A stretch of DNA of 64,000 nucleotides from Anaspis maculata. Its lineage: Eukaryota; Arthropoda; Insecta; Coleoptera; Scraptiidae. Positions 45,039 through 57,207 of the stretch are shown piece by piece. The stretch spans positions 83,311,277 through 83,375,276 of the forward strand of contig OX421961.1 of the NCBI GenBank assembly GCA_949128115.1, given 5' to 3'. Below the pieces are notes generated by a model that had not been told where the DNA came from, did no database searches, and saw only the letters and a program-made list of their open reading frames with translations. The position numbers and the translations under genes were made by a program. The first letter of the stretch is position 1, and each line of letters starts with the position of its first letter.

Positions 45039-46859
45039 ATCTCTCAGGGGCAGATTTATGGAATCTACGTTTTCTTGGTTATTTAATCGATAATCGAGCT
45101 GATTTTTGGTAGGTAGGCATGAATCATGATTACACGTGATGTCCAATATGTCATGACGACCCAAGATGACGTTTTGCGGGTTGCCTATCTTTCAGAGGAG
45201 AAGAAATCCGGAATCTTGGATTTGACGAATAATGGCTTTCTCAATTTCATTTTTGATCACAAAAGTAGGCTTTACAACGGGATTGGGTGAGATATTTCCC
45301 CTTGATGTGACATTGGCAGCTTGCTGTTGCCTGGTATATAAACCCAGGATAGAAATGCAAAATTTTAATCGAACCTAACAAGGGAAAGTGCCCGGTATAA
45401 TTGGCACCTGCTCTAGTGGTTGAAAAAATTAAACAAATATGATTGTAATGTCACGTCTCGTCCATAATTGACCCGTTTTTGGCAAAAAATGTACGGCTTG
45501 GTTAAATAAATTTTGGATTAATCAGCGTGTGAATGCCACTGCAAATCTGCGTGATATTAAACATATTCTGGTGTTGACTGTTCCCTTTGATACATTTTCG
45601 CATTAACATACTTCTCGATAATAATTTACACGATTCATTTATCTGTTAGCTTTAGATATTGGCACAATTACTACTATCGTCATCGGGTTCGCAAACCGTT
45701 TTGTCACATCAATTAAAAAATCGATAGACTCGACTCGACTAGGTATTTTACCTTTTGTTATTGTTGTGGATTCCTTTTATTTCACGGAGAAAAACCTTAA
45801 AAACAGATTAGAGCGCTCTGACGAAAACCAACAAAATTTACGTAATGAGGGATTACTTTAGCGAGCCGATTTCGGATGGTGTGCGGAATAATATGCACGT
45901 TCTGGCATAGATTCAACGTCAGACATCAGCGTAGTAAAATCCTATAGCGAGAAATTGGAATCTGCTATAAGGTACCTTTAGAAAGCCACAAGTTTATTTG
46001 TTATCTATCCACGCAAAGTTTAATCTTCGATTCTATGACCTCGCATTTTACGAAAATAAACAATGCGATCAATTAATCGCAAAGTAACCGACCCTGCCAT
46101 TCAAAGTGTAGGTACCTAAACCTACCTATTTTGTATTTATTTATGGCTTATAAAAAGTTGTGACGGAATAAAAATTTCAAAATTTTCCAGTGAATAAAAA
46201 TGTGTACTCACTTCTGCAAAAAAGTGTGCTATATATGTGTATTGCCCAGTGCCCCTTTGCCGCACAGCTCACTACAAATTATAAATTGTTGTCTAAAGTG
46301 GAGAATTATTATTATTGTTCTGATTCAATGGTTATTTAATTTACAATTTTTTTTATTGCTATGATTTGAATTGGTGAGATATGCACATGTGACGAGTTGT
46401 TTACGCGCACGGGCGCAAAAACGTTTCGCGGTTTCCCGTCCGTACTTCTGAAGGATTTGAACGCGAATTGTTGCGCCTGATGCCCGACAACCCGCCGAAA
46501 AGTCTCCTGGAGTTTGCGCCCTCAGTGACCACCAGAGGCAGCTTTGAGCTGAAGTAGAAATTAACGACTAACGAGGACGGCTTCTGCCTGTGAACCTGGT
46601 TCAGTACCATAGATGGCGCGGAGGTGTGCATTTGCTAGCATTATTTTGATCTGCTTTTGCTTTTGTCGGTATTATAATTATCATTGTTATCATTCATTAT
46701 TGAAAGTCGCAGTCGGTCGGAAGGACGCTAGGACGGTCGGTCGGTACTTTATTGTATGACCATCACTAAAATTAGTGGGCACGTCAGTTCATTCACCAGA
46801 TCAATCAACTAGTGATCGTAATTCGTAATACAGATACAGACAGCTTGGCACCCGGCAAA
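45039..46859. other. About 1.8 kb without recognised gene
   Basis: AT-rich, except for a GC-rich patch at 46400-46640 where both strands are briefly open. No family similarity. A CGGTCGGT cluster is at 46700-46745. Confidence 0.45.
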
Positions 46860-47293
46860 TGGGTGGCTTGGGGTTAAGGGGTTGACGGTAGAACATGACA
46901 CGTGTCATGAAAAAACCGCTCACCGTTTTTAGAAATCGACCTGTTCGAGCGTTTTTTCCGAAATAAATATGGAAAAAAATTAGGAATTTTATTCATAATT
47001 ACCGTATTACCGACTGTTAAGTAAAACTGGGGTTCCTCAAAACTTCATGGTTAAGCGTCCGATCTAATTTTCAATAGTAGATCTGAATAGAGTTTTTGAC
47101 AAGCTTTCCAACAAGCCCCCACAAGCCATAGGGTGCTATTTGAAAAAAAATACTAAGGGTGGCTTGGGGTTAGGGGGTTGACGGTAGAACATGACACGTC
47201 TCATGAAAAAACGGCTTACCGTTATTAGAAATCGACCTGTTCGAGCGTTTTTCCCGAAATGAACATGGAAAAAAATTATGAATTTTATTCCGG
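46860..47293. repeat. Direct repeat pair of about 135 bp
   Basis: 46860-46995 and 47158-47293 share GGGTGGCTTGGGGTTA, GTTGACGGTAGAACATGACA and AAATCGACCTGTTCGAGCG at the same spacing, 298 bp apart. About 90 percent identical by eye; the purpose is unknown. Confidence 0.85.
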
Positions 47294-47945
47294 ACTTTTG
47301 AATAACCCTGTATGAGTGGCATGCGCGCACCACTTCTTTACAGTTGTTGGTTGCGTCAGAAAAAAAATCATATCTAAAAAACTATAAGTCCTAGATCAAA
47401 TTTTTTCTTTTAAAAAATTCTGCAATACTTTGGCTCCAATCGCTTCGCTGGTTGTACATAGAAAACTGTAAAAATAAAAATTTTCCTCGCTGATTGAAAA
47501 TCATGCTGCATTCATAGCCTTATAAATGCATGCATATGCATTATAAATGAATAATAAACTATTGTTTCTCAATCGCTGTCACAGGTCTGTACTTGTACTT
47601 GAATTTAAAAAAAAAATTAGGCACAAATCTTCATTAGATCTAAAAAGATATGATGATGGAAAGGCTGGCATCCATGCGTTTTCTCTATTTAAATGAGTTT
47701 CACGAGTTGTGCATTCTTTATTGTTGTTAAAGATTGTTTATATTTGACCGATCATCTTGAAACGTCGTCGGTATCAACCTGCAATAGTTGAGATTCGATT
47801 TTCGATTAGCGAAAGAATTAACTGGATATATTGAACCGTTCAAAAGATACGGAAGATTTAGGTGAATTTTGTTCAGAAACGAGGAACGAGGAACGAGGAA
47901 AAAAATAAAAATAAAAATTGTAGTCACAAAAAAACAAGCGAATAT
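47294..47945. other. No gene recognised
   Basis: AT-rich spacer with no clear repeat or coding sequence. Confidence 0.4.
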
Positions 47946-48046
47946 GCCTCATGGGCATGAGGCTCAGTAGCGCACTTCCTTTTTGGAGGATTAGTGAACG
48001 CAAGATGTTAAGTGATTAGGGTTCTACCGTCTTGGGCAAAAAATTG

Positions 48047-48440
48047 CAATATGGCGGCCAAAATATCGACAGAATCATGAAATTCGGCTTGAAAATCAAA
48101 ATGATCGTACTAGACAAGGGTAAGTTCCAAGTTTCATGAAAATCGTTCCACTAACAAGAGATTTCAATATGGCGGCCAAGATGGCGGCAGAATTATGAAA
48201 CTCAGCTTGAAAATAGGAATGATCGTACGAGACAAGCGTAACTCTCAAGTTTCATAAAAATCTTTCCACTTATAAGAGATTTCAATATGGCGGCCAAGAT
48301 GGTGGGGCAATCATAAAATTTGGCTTGAAAATAAGAATGATCATACTAGACAAGGGTGAGTTTCAAGTTTCATGACAATCGTTTCACCAATAAGAAATTT
48401 CAATATGGCAGCCAAGATGGCGGCCGAATTATGAAAGCCA
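48047..48440. repeat. 118-bp tandem repeat, three units and a part
   Basis: CAATATGG starts at 48047, 48165, 48283 and 48401, an exact 118-bp spacing. Each unit contains ATGGCGGCCAAGATGG and GATCGTAC.AGACAAG. Also at 4183. Confidence 0.88.
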
Positions 48441-48715
48441 ACCTGCCTATTTGGTCCTTGAGGACCTAAGCTATCCACCGGATAAAGTTCAATCTTCAAC
48501 GGCTGTAGCTTTATTTCCCGAGGAGAAGTTCAACTTCATCGAAGCGCACAGGAGATCTCTGTTTTTTGAGAATAATGATAACGAGGGTATGGATAACAAA
48601 AATAGTGCCCATTGGCCACCCTTGGAGACATCAGCTATTGATCGGAAAAAAGTTCCAAGACTCTTGTTTCAATTCTCGAGAAGGAGTACAGCGTCTTAAT
48701 TTCTGCACGGACTCG

Positions 48716-48751
<36 letters not shown>
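48716..48751. repeat. (GACA)n microsatellite
   Basis: Nine GACA units without interruption; part of the DINE-like element. Confidence 0.97.
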
Positions 48752-48754
<3 letters not shown>

Positions 48755-49809
48755 CGGCCACATAAGCGTCATTCTGTTACTTATATAAAAAAATGTGCTC
48801 CAACTGATTTCGACCTCCTGAACACGAATATCGGGTTCACTTTTGAATTGGAACATTTCTTTTTTATCGAAAAACCGAAAAAATGGTAGCCTTGTCACAT
48901 GATTTTTAGTGATACCTACCTACTTTTTTTTTGTTATTGAGCGAACATGTTTCGTAATTTGAGTGCCATTATCCTTCAGGTACCTAGTATTGGCTATTTC
49001 AAAATGTTCAATTACTATTTCGGCACGTCTGATTTTAAATTTGTAGGGTCGTGTAATATGCGCCGAGCCGTGGCTTTGCGGCCGTTTTCAAAAATCGATA
49101 ACAATTGACCTAACGGTCGGATCGAAGTGGGGTTTTTGTCAAAAGAAAGTTCAAATTGTTCTCTAAATATAATGCCGTACATGCAGTGATGTATTTCATT
49201 AAGAAATTGTAGTTGCCTGCATATCGCAACTTTCTACATCTTACCGCGAATGCCAGCACTTGATCGGCGAAGCCGCCCTACACCAAAATGTTATTTTTGT
49301 AATTGTTCATGATTATTTCGGCAACATTTTTCTTGATTCGCGTACCAAGGCCATGAGCTACCCATTCGAGTTGAAATATTTTCTGTATTGAATTTCGTTT
49401 TGTTCGGAGGAAAGGATATCAAGCACCAGCAAGCAACGAATAAATCATTTGCGGCCGAGCCGTAGTTTCGGAGTCATGTTCAAAAATCAATAACTACTAA
49501 TCGGCACCTCGCACCGATGTGAAATTTTCATTAAAATAAAGTTCAAATCATCCTCTAAATATAACTCCGCATATGTATTATGGTAAAATGATAAGATTGG
49601 GTACTTCCTCGCATGTGATAACTTTCGAGATCAGGCCGGCTTCTGAAATGCAGCATTCAACGGCGATGCCGCGTCACACTAAATTGTTATTATTGTCATT
49701 GTTTATTATTATTTCGTCAAGATTTTTCTTGGTTCGGGATACAAGGTCATGAGCTACCCAATGGAGTAAAAATTTTTCGCAAAAACCTTTTCGTCTAGGA
49801 CTAGATGCG

Positions 49810-49882
49810 GGGACGGACGGACGGACGGACGGACGGACGGACGGACGGACGGACGGACGGACGGACGGACGGACGGACGGAC
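49810..49882. repeat. (GGAC)n microsatellite
   Basis: About eighteen GGAC units, the core of the DINE-like element near its right end. Confidence 0.97.
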
Positions 49883-49924
49883 AAAGCGAGGACAAAAGCG
49901 CCTTCCCGTTTGGAGAAGTGCGCT

Positions 49925-50322
49925 AAAAACGGCCACTAATAGCCTCCGCCACTACGTCTGGCGAGGCTTAAATTTTTTTTTACAGAAACGGGGATCGGTT
50001 GAACTTGGCACAATTTTGCAATGTTTTACACCCTGTAAAAAAGTAATTGAAATCAAAAACCTAATCTCGTTAATGAGATAGATTGCCGAAAGATGGATCT
50101 AAAAAACTGTGGAAACAAATTCAAAATCAGTTGTGTGAATCCAAAGTTACATCATTTTGAAAAAGGGCAAAATTTTCGATACCGTCATTCCAGTTGTTGA
50201 GCAGTTTATAATCTTCAAAGTTTGACTTTACACAACCTTTACGCGATCTATACCGACTGAGTAAGTAGGTATCTATATTCTCTCAAGTTTGGCTTGACCG
50301 CTTATCCAATATCAAGTATATA
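49925..50322. other. No gene recognised
   Basis: Spacer without open frames or recognised repeats. Confidence 0.4.
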
Positions 50323-50744
50323 GGATGTCTCAAAACTCGCGCCCCAGAGAACACTGACATGTGCCGACGACAATAGGTTCCCATAAAACGGAAGAAATTT
50401 TGTTATTGCTGCTTGCATAGAGAAGTCATGAGTCTTTTGAATTCACCAATCCCGGAGGGTCAATTCGAGGTAAATTTGCAAAATTTAACCGGTTGCTAAG
50501 TTTCAAAAGTAATACCAGCTGCCTGTTATTTTGCAATCAATGTTTAGCTCATTGTTGATAGAAGAAAACCTAGCAACCTTAAATTGAGGTAACACACCTC
50601 AAAGGTGCAGGTCTCTGATTGGTAAACTCAACCTTGTCTTTTCTCGAATACCATTTGAGGTATAGATTTTTTTCCGCGGTATTACACATCCGACTGCCGT
50701 CTAGTTTTGACTCATTTTCTCTGGGGCGCGAGTTTTGAGACACC
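50323..50744. mobile_element. MITE with GTCTCAAAACTCGCGCC ends, 422 bp
   Basis: Inverted ends of about 28 bp (GG.TGTCTCAAAACTCGCG..CCAGAGAA and complement). A TATA/TGTA-like flank on each side. Non-coding. Confidence 0.82.
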
Positions 50745-51190
50745 TGTAGGTACCTTCCTATTTTGGGAACTAAGTGGTGCAAAAATATTACTCTTTCTGA
50801 AATATAAAATGGATTCATCAGGTACACTTGACGGCAAAAACAGCGCACACTCGATTCATGACGAAGACGACTATTTTCTCGACATCTTGTATTTGAATAT
50901 TGCAAATGATGCGGCTTTTTCTTCTGAATCCAGATATGTTATTTGATATCTGAATAATATCATATACACGGTGTTCACTTTTACACTTCTCACCCCAGAT
51001 TTCTCCCCGCCAAATTTTTTTCAAGAAGAACAACGGACAGGTCGATTTTTATCGATGAGAATTCGGCAATACGTGTCCTAGATGTCCCCCTCGAAATAAA
51101 AATCGATGTGCTTCGGCGTTTTGGCGGGGGAAAGGGGAATGAGAAATCTGGGATGGGAAGTGTGAAAATGAACACCTGTATATGATCTCA
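50745..51190. other. No gene recognised
   Basis: Short open frames on both strands lack similarity. An inverted match between about 51040-51080 and 51085-51125 (TCGATTTTTATC / AAAAATCGAT) is present. Confidence 0.35.
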
Positions 51191-51338
51191 GGGCTAAATT
51201 TCAAGTCCGATTTGCAACCCGCATAAGCTGCGCCACCGGCGCAAGCCATCGATATGCTCTGGCCATTGGCTGAAAGGGATCACGTGACTACTTGCGCCGC
51301 TGCTGCACGGGTTGCAAGTCGGACTTGAAATTCAGCCC
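51191..51338. mobile_element. Harbinger-type MITE, copy 2 (148 bp)
   Basis: Same ends (GGGCTAAATTTCAAGTCC..CAGCCC) and interior as the copy at 33005-33152. The flanking trinucleotides are TCA and TAA, so one side of the duplication has mutated. Confidence 0.87.
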
Positions 51339-51435
51339 TAATCAAAAATCAAATTATATATCTGGACTAAAGCCGTATCATTTCCAATATTCAGATACAA
51401 TGAGTAGTATGTATTAAAAAACAAGTAGCAAAGTC

Positions 51436-52273
51436 CTCACGGGGGTGAGTCTCCTGAGCGCATTTTCGGAGTGCAGATGAGTACACTGTTCACTGTTACC
51501 TGTAAACAGGTTGTCTCAAAAGTACCACAAGAAATCATCAATCTTTATGAAAACACGAGTAGAATGACATCAACCAAAACTAGAAAATGTCCTATATCGA
51601 TCACAAGCACGGAGCCAGAAGCTTGATGAACCGCAGCACCGCGACTTGAAAATCGCATCCGCATATAAGTGCATAAAGTATAGACTCCGCATATACATAG
51701 AAATATCTTTCTTGAGAATGAATCAATCAGGTTAATTTTTTCACTAAAAATTTTTATTTTTTTTTGCATTTTTTGTTCGCTTGATGTATGCATGTATCTA
51801 GAACGGTTCGCAAGATTCCTCGATGTAGAAGTTCACACTGTAGCGTTAAATACCGAAGAATGTGAAATCGCGGGGCGAAGCCGTTTCTTAAAAAAATTGT
51901 ACCTTCTATTGCAATAAAGGAATCGAAATGATTCTTCCACTAAAAATGTCTCCATTAATTTGTGCATATTACGTTCGTATTATGTAAGCATGTATCTAGA
52001 ACGGTTCGCAAGATTCCTCGATGTAGAAGTTCACACCATAGGTAGCGTTGAATACCAACTTTTAGACATTTCAATTTTTCTCTTGCAATCGCGCGGTCTA
52101 ACCAAATATTTTTTGTGTCTATTCCCATTCACAGACAATCAGCATTAATTTGCAAAAAACCCGATACCGCTACGACTTTTCGTTTAGGAGGAGTTCAACT
52201 ACAAGACGGACAGACGGGCAGACGGACGGACATCAAAGCGCGGCTAATAGCGTATTTCCTACGAAAATGCGCT
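51436..52273. mobile_element. DINE-1-like element, complete, about 840 bp
   Basis: Starts with the hairpin CTCAC GGGG GTGAG (51436-51449) and AGCGCATTTTCG (51457-51468); ends with the exact inverse CGAAAATGCGCT (52262-52273). A short GACA/GACG core lies at 52196-52232. A direct copy of CATGTATCTAGAACGGTTCGCAA-type sequence occurs twice inside (51790 and 51988). Non-coding. Confidence 0.68.
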
Positions 52274-53756
52274 AAAAATAAGCATAAGCATTTGTTTGGA
52301 TTTCATAGGCGTTTCTAGGGAAAGTTTGCATACCAACTCCTCAAAAATGTAAGCAAATGCTAATGCTTATTTTTTATTAAAACTACCCAATCAATGTGTC
52401 AAAAAAATTTGGAGGTTTTTTTGAAACACCTGTAGGTATACTATCTCTTTCCCCACGAATTTATTCCAACCGGAAAAATTCTAACAGGGGGGGGGGATCT
52501 CGGTGGATCACCTGTACCTACATACCTACATACTATCATGGTAGCTACATAGGTACCGAATACCGAACTACCGAATATATGTCCATCCATTCCTTTCTTA
52601 TTGGTGTAGGTTATAAGCTAGCTACTAGACCGAAGTTCGCATGAAAAGCACAATTCGAGAGAGCAAGATATTTTTTTTTATGTCGTGATCGATATGCAAT
52701 GAGAGACATTACGAATTTCTAAATACTCGAACCTATGACATGACTTTGGTTGTTCAGGTGACCTGGCTTCAATGTAACGCCAATTTTAAGCATTTCATGC
52801 GCTTTTGTATGTGAGCACTGCCTTTTGTAAGGTGTATAATGGCGCCTTGAGGTCTGTTTTGGCAGCAGTTGGAAACCGTTTGCTAACGAATAGAAGCAAG
52901 CGCACATGTAAAAACTCGTTCGACCTTCAACATAATGGAATGGAAATTAATTGGGCACCCATTTCTAACGGTTTTTGGACTGGTTCCAACTGCTGCCAAA
53001 ACATACCTATTGTCTTTCAGTTTGTCATAATACATTTTTTTTTTTCGATCAAGTTCAACCCCGCCCCGCCTCTCGAAGGGACCGGACGGACGCCCTGAAC
53101 AAATACTCCACTATCCGTCCCTGGATACTTGCCGGGAAAGTATTGTTTTGCTACAACAGATTTCTTGTATCTGTAATATAGGTTTAGGCAATGGAAGAAA
53201 GAAAACGCTTTCTATGCTTTTATAATATACTCTTTTTTTTTTTTTTTTTGGTCAAACATATTTCGAAACATTTATGGTTTTTGACAATACAATATGGTGT
53301 GATAATTTTTATAATGCTGCTTGCTAATCTACGAGATTCTCGCGCATGATCGAGATCTCGGAAAACAACTCTTTGCTCTTTGACACGATTTATTGCCTAA
53401 ATAAATAGCCGCTAAACTACCTCATGACATGTTCATGCGTCTTCTACCAAACTACTGATTAATTGAACAGGCCGGTATCAAAAGTTGGATAGCTAAGAGC
53501 CAACCTATTCAAAAATATGACACATCTTCACACATTTTTATGCAATTGCCTGATATGTACCTGATACCTACAGTCCACCAGTCCATATAACGAACTGAAG
53601 GTGTCAAAACCAGGGATGTCAAAACTCCAAAGTAAATGAAAACCACCTCAAAAAGTGCGCCCTCTTGATTTTTTTGCACGGTGCAACGCAACAAAAAGTT
53701 GTGCTTGGCGACAGTAGGAAACAGTGCTGAAAAGTCACTTTGTTTTTTCTTTGGAG
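52274..53756. other. About 1.5 kb, no gene; small hairpins
   Basis: Inverted pairs AATAAGCATAAGCATTTG (52277) / CAAATGCTAATGCTTATT (52353) and GTTTTGGCAGCAGTTGGAA (52856) / TTCCAACTGCTGCCAAAAC (52984). A long T run at 53231. No coding sequence recognised. Confidence 0.5.
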
Positions 53757-53884
53757 GTACGGTTGTGGCCATAATAAAGTGGACGATATTGTCAACGGTT
53801 GGCTTGCTGTCATGCGACGTTCAGGCCAGAATCCTAAAAAATCTATCAACTGTCGTCCACTTTAAAAAATGCCGCAACGGTACC
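53757..53884. mobile_element. MITE M4, copy 2 (128 bp)
   Basis: GTACGGTTGTGGCC..AAAGTGGACGA at the left, inverse at the right ending GCCGCAACGGTAC. Inverted orientation relative to copy 1 at 32175-32326 and lacking its 24-bp duplication. Confidence 0.87.
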
Positions 53885-54174
53885 TATTGTCAAAAACAAG
53901 GTTGTCACAGACATAATCTGGGGCATCGATTATCTCAAGGAGTGAATAAGAAATATCTGCACTGGAGCTACGTCTCGAGATTCTGTAAATACCTAACAAG
54001 AATTTGAACTGAAGACTTTTTGGGAAAATGATGGCCATTGCAATGAACTAAGATAATTTGCCGTACCAACATTCCAATTTTAAATTTCAGTTCGTTATTA
54101 ATTTAGATTATAAATACAGAAATGGATGACAACAATAAACTTCAATGAAGGAACCAAAAATTTGTAATTTTCAG

Positions 54175-54231
54175 GATCTGCGGCACCATGCACGTGAAGC
54201 TGATGACTGGCAAATTGAAATGGCAACTTAG
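54175..54231 (+). CDS. Possible terminal exon, unidentified
   Basis: A GTAATTTTCAG acceptor precedes an open frame DLRHHAREADDWQIEMAT and TAG at 54229-54231. The charged, helical composition looks like a real protein tail, but it is only 18 codons, the pyrimidine tract is weak and no upstream exon was found. Treat as a hint. Confidence 0.22.
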   Translation, partial: DLRHHAREADDWQIEMAT

Positions 54232-56297
54232 TGTCAGACAAAACTTGACATTGTTAACTACTGGCCCTGCCTCTGTTCAAGTCGTGTACTTTGTCAGCCA
54301 GAAGTCAATGAAATAGACATAACCACAAAAAAACGCGTAGGACTCATACTCAGTTTAATCAAGTTCAGTTGTTTTTTGTGGAGGATTGATGGACTGATGA
54401 AAATTTGCATGGGAGGGGGAGCACAAAAAGCTAACAGCTCCAATGCAGAATCATAATGGTACTACATCCCTTGACGAAATAATAATAATAAGAATAATGT
54501 TCCAGTCAAACTTGGTGAGGACGGCTGTTTTACTTTGGGCTGGCTGTATGGTACTTTCACAGATACAATTTTAAAGGTGGATCATATTTTTTTTTAATTC
54601 ACTACCTTACCACAAGCAAGGGCGGACCTATAAATAAGGCGCAATTTACAATGAATAAAAGTTCAGTTATCATTAAAAAAAAACAAATTCGCACTGGCTT
54701 TCGAGTCAGCATCCATCCTTAAGAAATTTTTTTTATTATCTAGGGATATAAATGTGAAGTCTTTAGCCCTGAGAATCAGAGAAATCATCCATGTAAAATC
54801 ATGAAATAATATATACCTACTATAAATAACGCATAATTTGGTTTGACTGTTTGAAAAAATGTTTAATCTTACAGCTAATATTGCTACATTCAGTAATAGT
54901 TTTTTTAGTTTTTCATAAATAACTTACTGGCTAGTGAATAAATAACCGCTACATTTAAATCCAATTTCCTAAAATATAGAGCAGTCTTGAATATATTTAC
55001 AAAAAAATATACATGTTTTTACAATTGTTAAGCTAAATGATGTCATTCTATGACTACAGTGGATTTTATGGACAATTTTTGAAGATGGAGAGTATGGATA
55101 TGATAATTATGTTTAGATATTGTGTACAGACTTTAATTTGATTTGATAAGAGAAAATATGTACAACATAGGCTCAGGATGTGAATGCCTCATTTTTGTGT
55201 GTGTAAAATGCCTGAATAAGGTTTTCATTTTGTTTTACGAAGTACCTACTGTTGCGAGGTTTAAGTAACTTTTCAATCGTCATATTTTTTTCATTTCAAA
55301 AAAAGCAATTTATTCTGGAAGGAGTTCGTACATAGTAAATTTTTGCCACGGCCAGCAATTATGCTTATAGATCAATTCGGTTAAAAAATTACAATGAAAC
55401 AAGACCGTAGCTTTTTTTGGAATGTTGAAAAATTTGTGAATGTTCGAGATGTTTTGCTCGCAATTGGGGGTGATATTCCCAAACACTCACAAGTAGGCAG
55501 CCAAATTTGGCAAATCTCTCCATTAGCTATATTTGGTCATTATGTTGTAAACATTATTCCCATCACTACATGTTAGCAGAATATTTGAAAAAAAAATTCA
55601 TTGTTCATTATTTATTTATCCTGTTCTAACGGTTCTGATATTATCATTCAAAATATATTTGTAATGGCATTGAAAGCAAAAAAAATGATGTCATGTAACT
55701 GACATGCGATTTTTCAGTTTCCTACAGGAGCAAAATAATCCTTTAAGCTATTATAATACAGCAAACGTATGATCTATAGTATAGGTACACTTAGGTAAAA
55801 TATTTTATGTACAGATAGGTACATTTTGGGAAGCGCCACAAAAATACTTTGAAGATTCAGTCATTGAACGGGTAACTACCCAAAATAATTTATTTTGCAA
55901 ATTAGAAGAAAAGGATTGCTTGGAACTATTTTGTCCAGCTCAATCAAAAATGGAGGCAAAATATTGAGGTAAATTCAATTTTTTATCGTCACAATTTTAG
56001 CTGTGGAAAATATCAAAAGCATTTAGAAAAACTGTCTTGTAGGTATAAACTTATTGTAAGTAAAAAATTTAAAAATAAAACACTGACTTAAAAGTAAACA
56101 TCACAAATTAAAATGCCGTCACAGTCGTATAAGTACTTCAAAAGTTCGCCATAAGTATTTAACTACTTGTTTTTTTTAAATACTTATTAGATCGAGATAT
56201 CTAATTTTGAACATAAAGTCTATCAAAACGAAGCAATCTATCCTTTGGTTTGTATTTGTCATGGCATAGTAGACTTTACTGGTTGCCCGTATAACAA
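54232..56297. other. About 2 kb AT-rich, no gene
   Basis: Very AT-rich, with AATAATAAT runs near 54480. No coding sequence or repeat family recognised; probably intronic or intergenic. Confidence 0.5.
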
Positions 56298-57085
56298 GTG
56301 ACGGCTTTACCTTATATATCTAAATTTATAAAAAATTGTGCTATTCACAATAAATTCACAATAAAAACAACATACCTTCCTCATACAACAATCAATGGAA
56401 ACACTAACAGAACCAATATAGGGAACGTGAAATTGCCTCTCTCCGGTAATCCGGATGGAAATAGTGGTAATGAAGCTATGACCCGCAGGGTATGTCACAT
56501 CTATGCAAAATATTTAGGAACCGTTCTTTTTGTTGGAAGTTTTCACCTTATCGTCAGGGACTGGGAACAGCATCCCTTGGTAAGCAACACCATTCACTTC
56601 CATGCTGACGAAGACCCCGTTCGCCGGATCCCCTGTAGAAAAAACGAGTGTTCATTAATCATGCGGTTCATTAAACTAGTAGGCATAGGTGACAGGGAAA
56701 TGTCTTATTAAAACCAGAACAAGATCATCAATTATTTTGGTTTAAACGTTCCATTGCGAATCTTGAATTTAGGTATCAACTATTAATAAACAAAAATTTG
56801 CTTGTAAGCAATAAAACAATTTTTTATTCTCAGCCAGAACTGAGCTTTTTTACTTCCCCGACCCACCACCCAACGAGAAGGGGGAGTATTGTGAACGCGC
56901 TAATAAAATTTCTCGAGTTGAAGACGGATATATCTATTTTGAGGTCCCCCAAGACGATTAAGAACATTTTTGGAGTGATGTCTGTCTGTGTGTCTGTAAT
57001 CTGCTACGATTACAGCGGCAAAGTTGATCCGATCGACTTGAAATTCGGTATGCGGACATCGTTGATCCATGGAATGAGCCCATAA
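56298..57085 (+). other. Two unidentified open frames
   Basis: Open frames at 56298-56711 (137 codons, non-ATG start) and 56798-57085 (95 codons) have no recognised family or splice context. The second includes a GTCTGTCTGTGTGTCTG microsatellite and a TTGAAATTCGG(T)-type phrase common in DINE-like repeats, so it is more likely repeat debris than a gene. Confidence 0.3.
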
Positions 57086-57207
57086 GTTTTTGGCTGTCAT
57101 CTGTCAAACCGAAATGACACTATCAAAAAATGACAGAAGTTATACATCACGGAACTTGACTTGCAATATGTCATCTGAAAGCCCTTAAAAAACTGTATTC
57201 ATGACAA

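Larger units (their letters stand above)
47946..49924. mobile_element. Helentron/DINE-1-like element, 2 kb
   Basis: Hairpin GCCTCAT GGGC ATGAGGC (47946-47963), then the subterminal block AGCGCACTTC (47969-47978), matched in inverse by GAAGTGCGCT at 49915-49924. Between are the 118-bp tandem repeats, a (GACA)n core, two diverged blocks of about 455 bp and a (GGAC)n core. GTCY-type tetranucleotide cores with a hairpin and subterminal inverted repeats characterise DINE-1/HINE elements. No Rep/helicase is encoded. It might be two adjacent elements because there are two cores. Confidence 0.6.

Noticed and set aside
4183..48440. Regularly spaced repeats considered as a CRISPR array
   Set aside because: 118-bp units without separate spacers in an animal genome; they are tandem repeats within a DINE-like element.
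48566..48898. Open frames with repeated Arg/Gln/Thr/Asp or Cys/Leu/Ser/Val
   Set aside because: Produced by the (GACA)n microsatellite in a DINE-like element.
49674..49936. Pro/Ser/Val/Arg-repeat open frames on the minus strand
   Set aside because: Produced by translating the (GGAC)n microsatellite.
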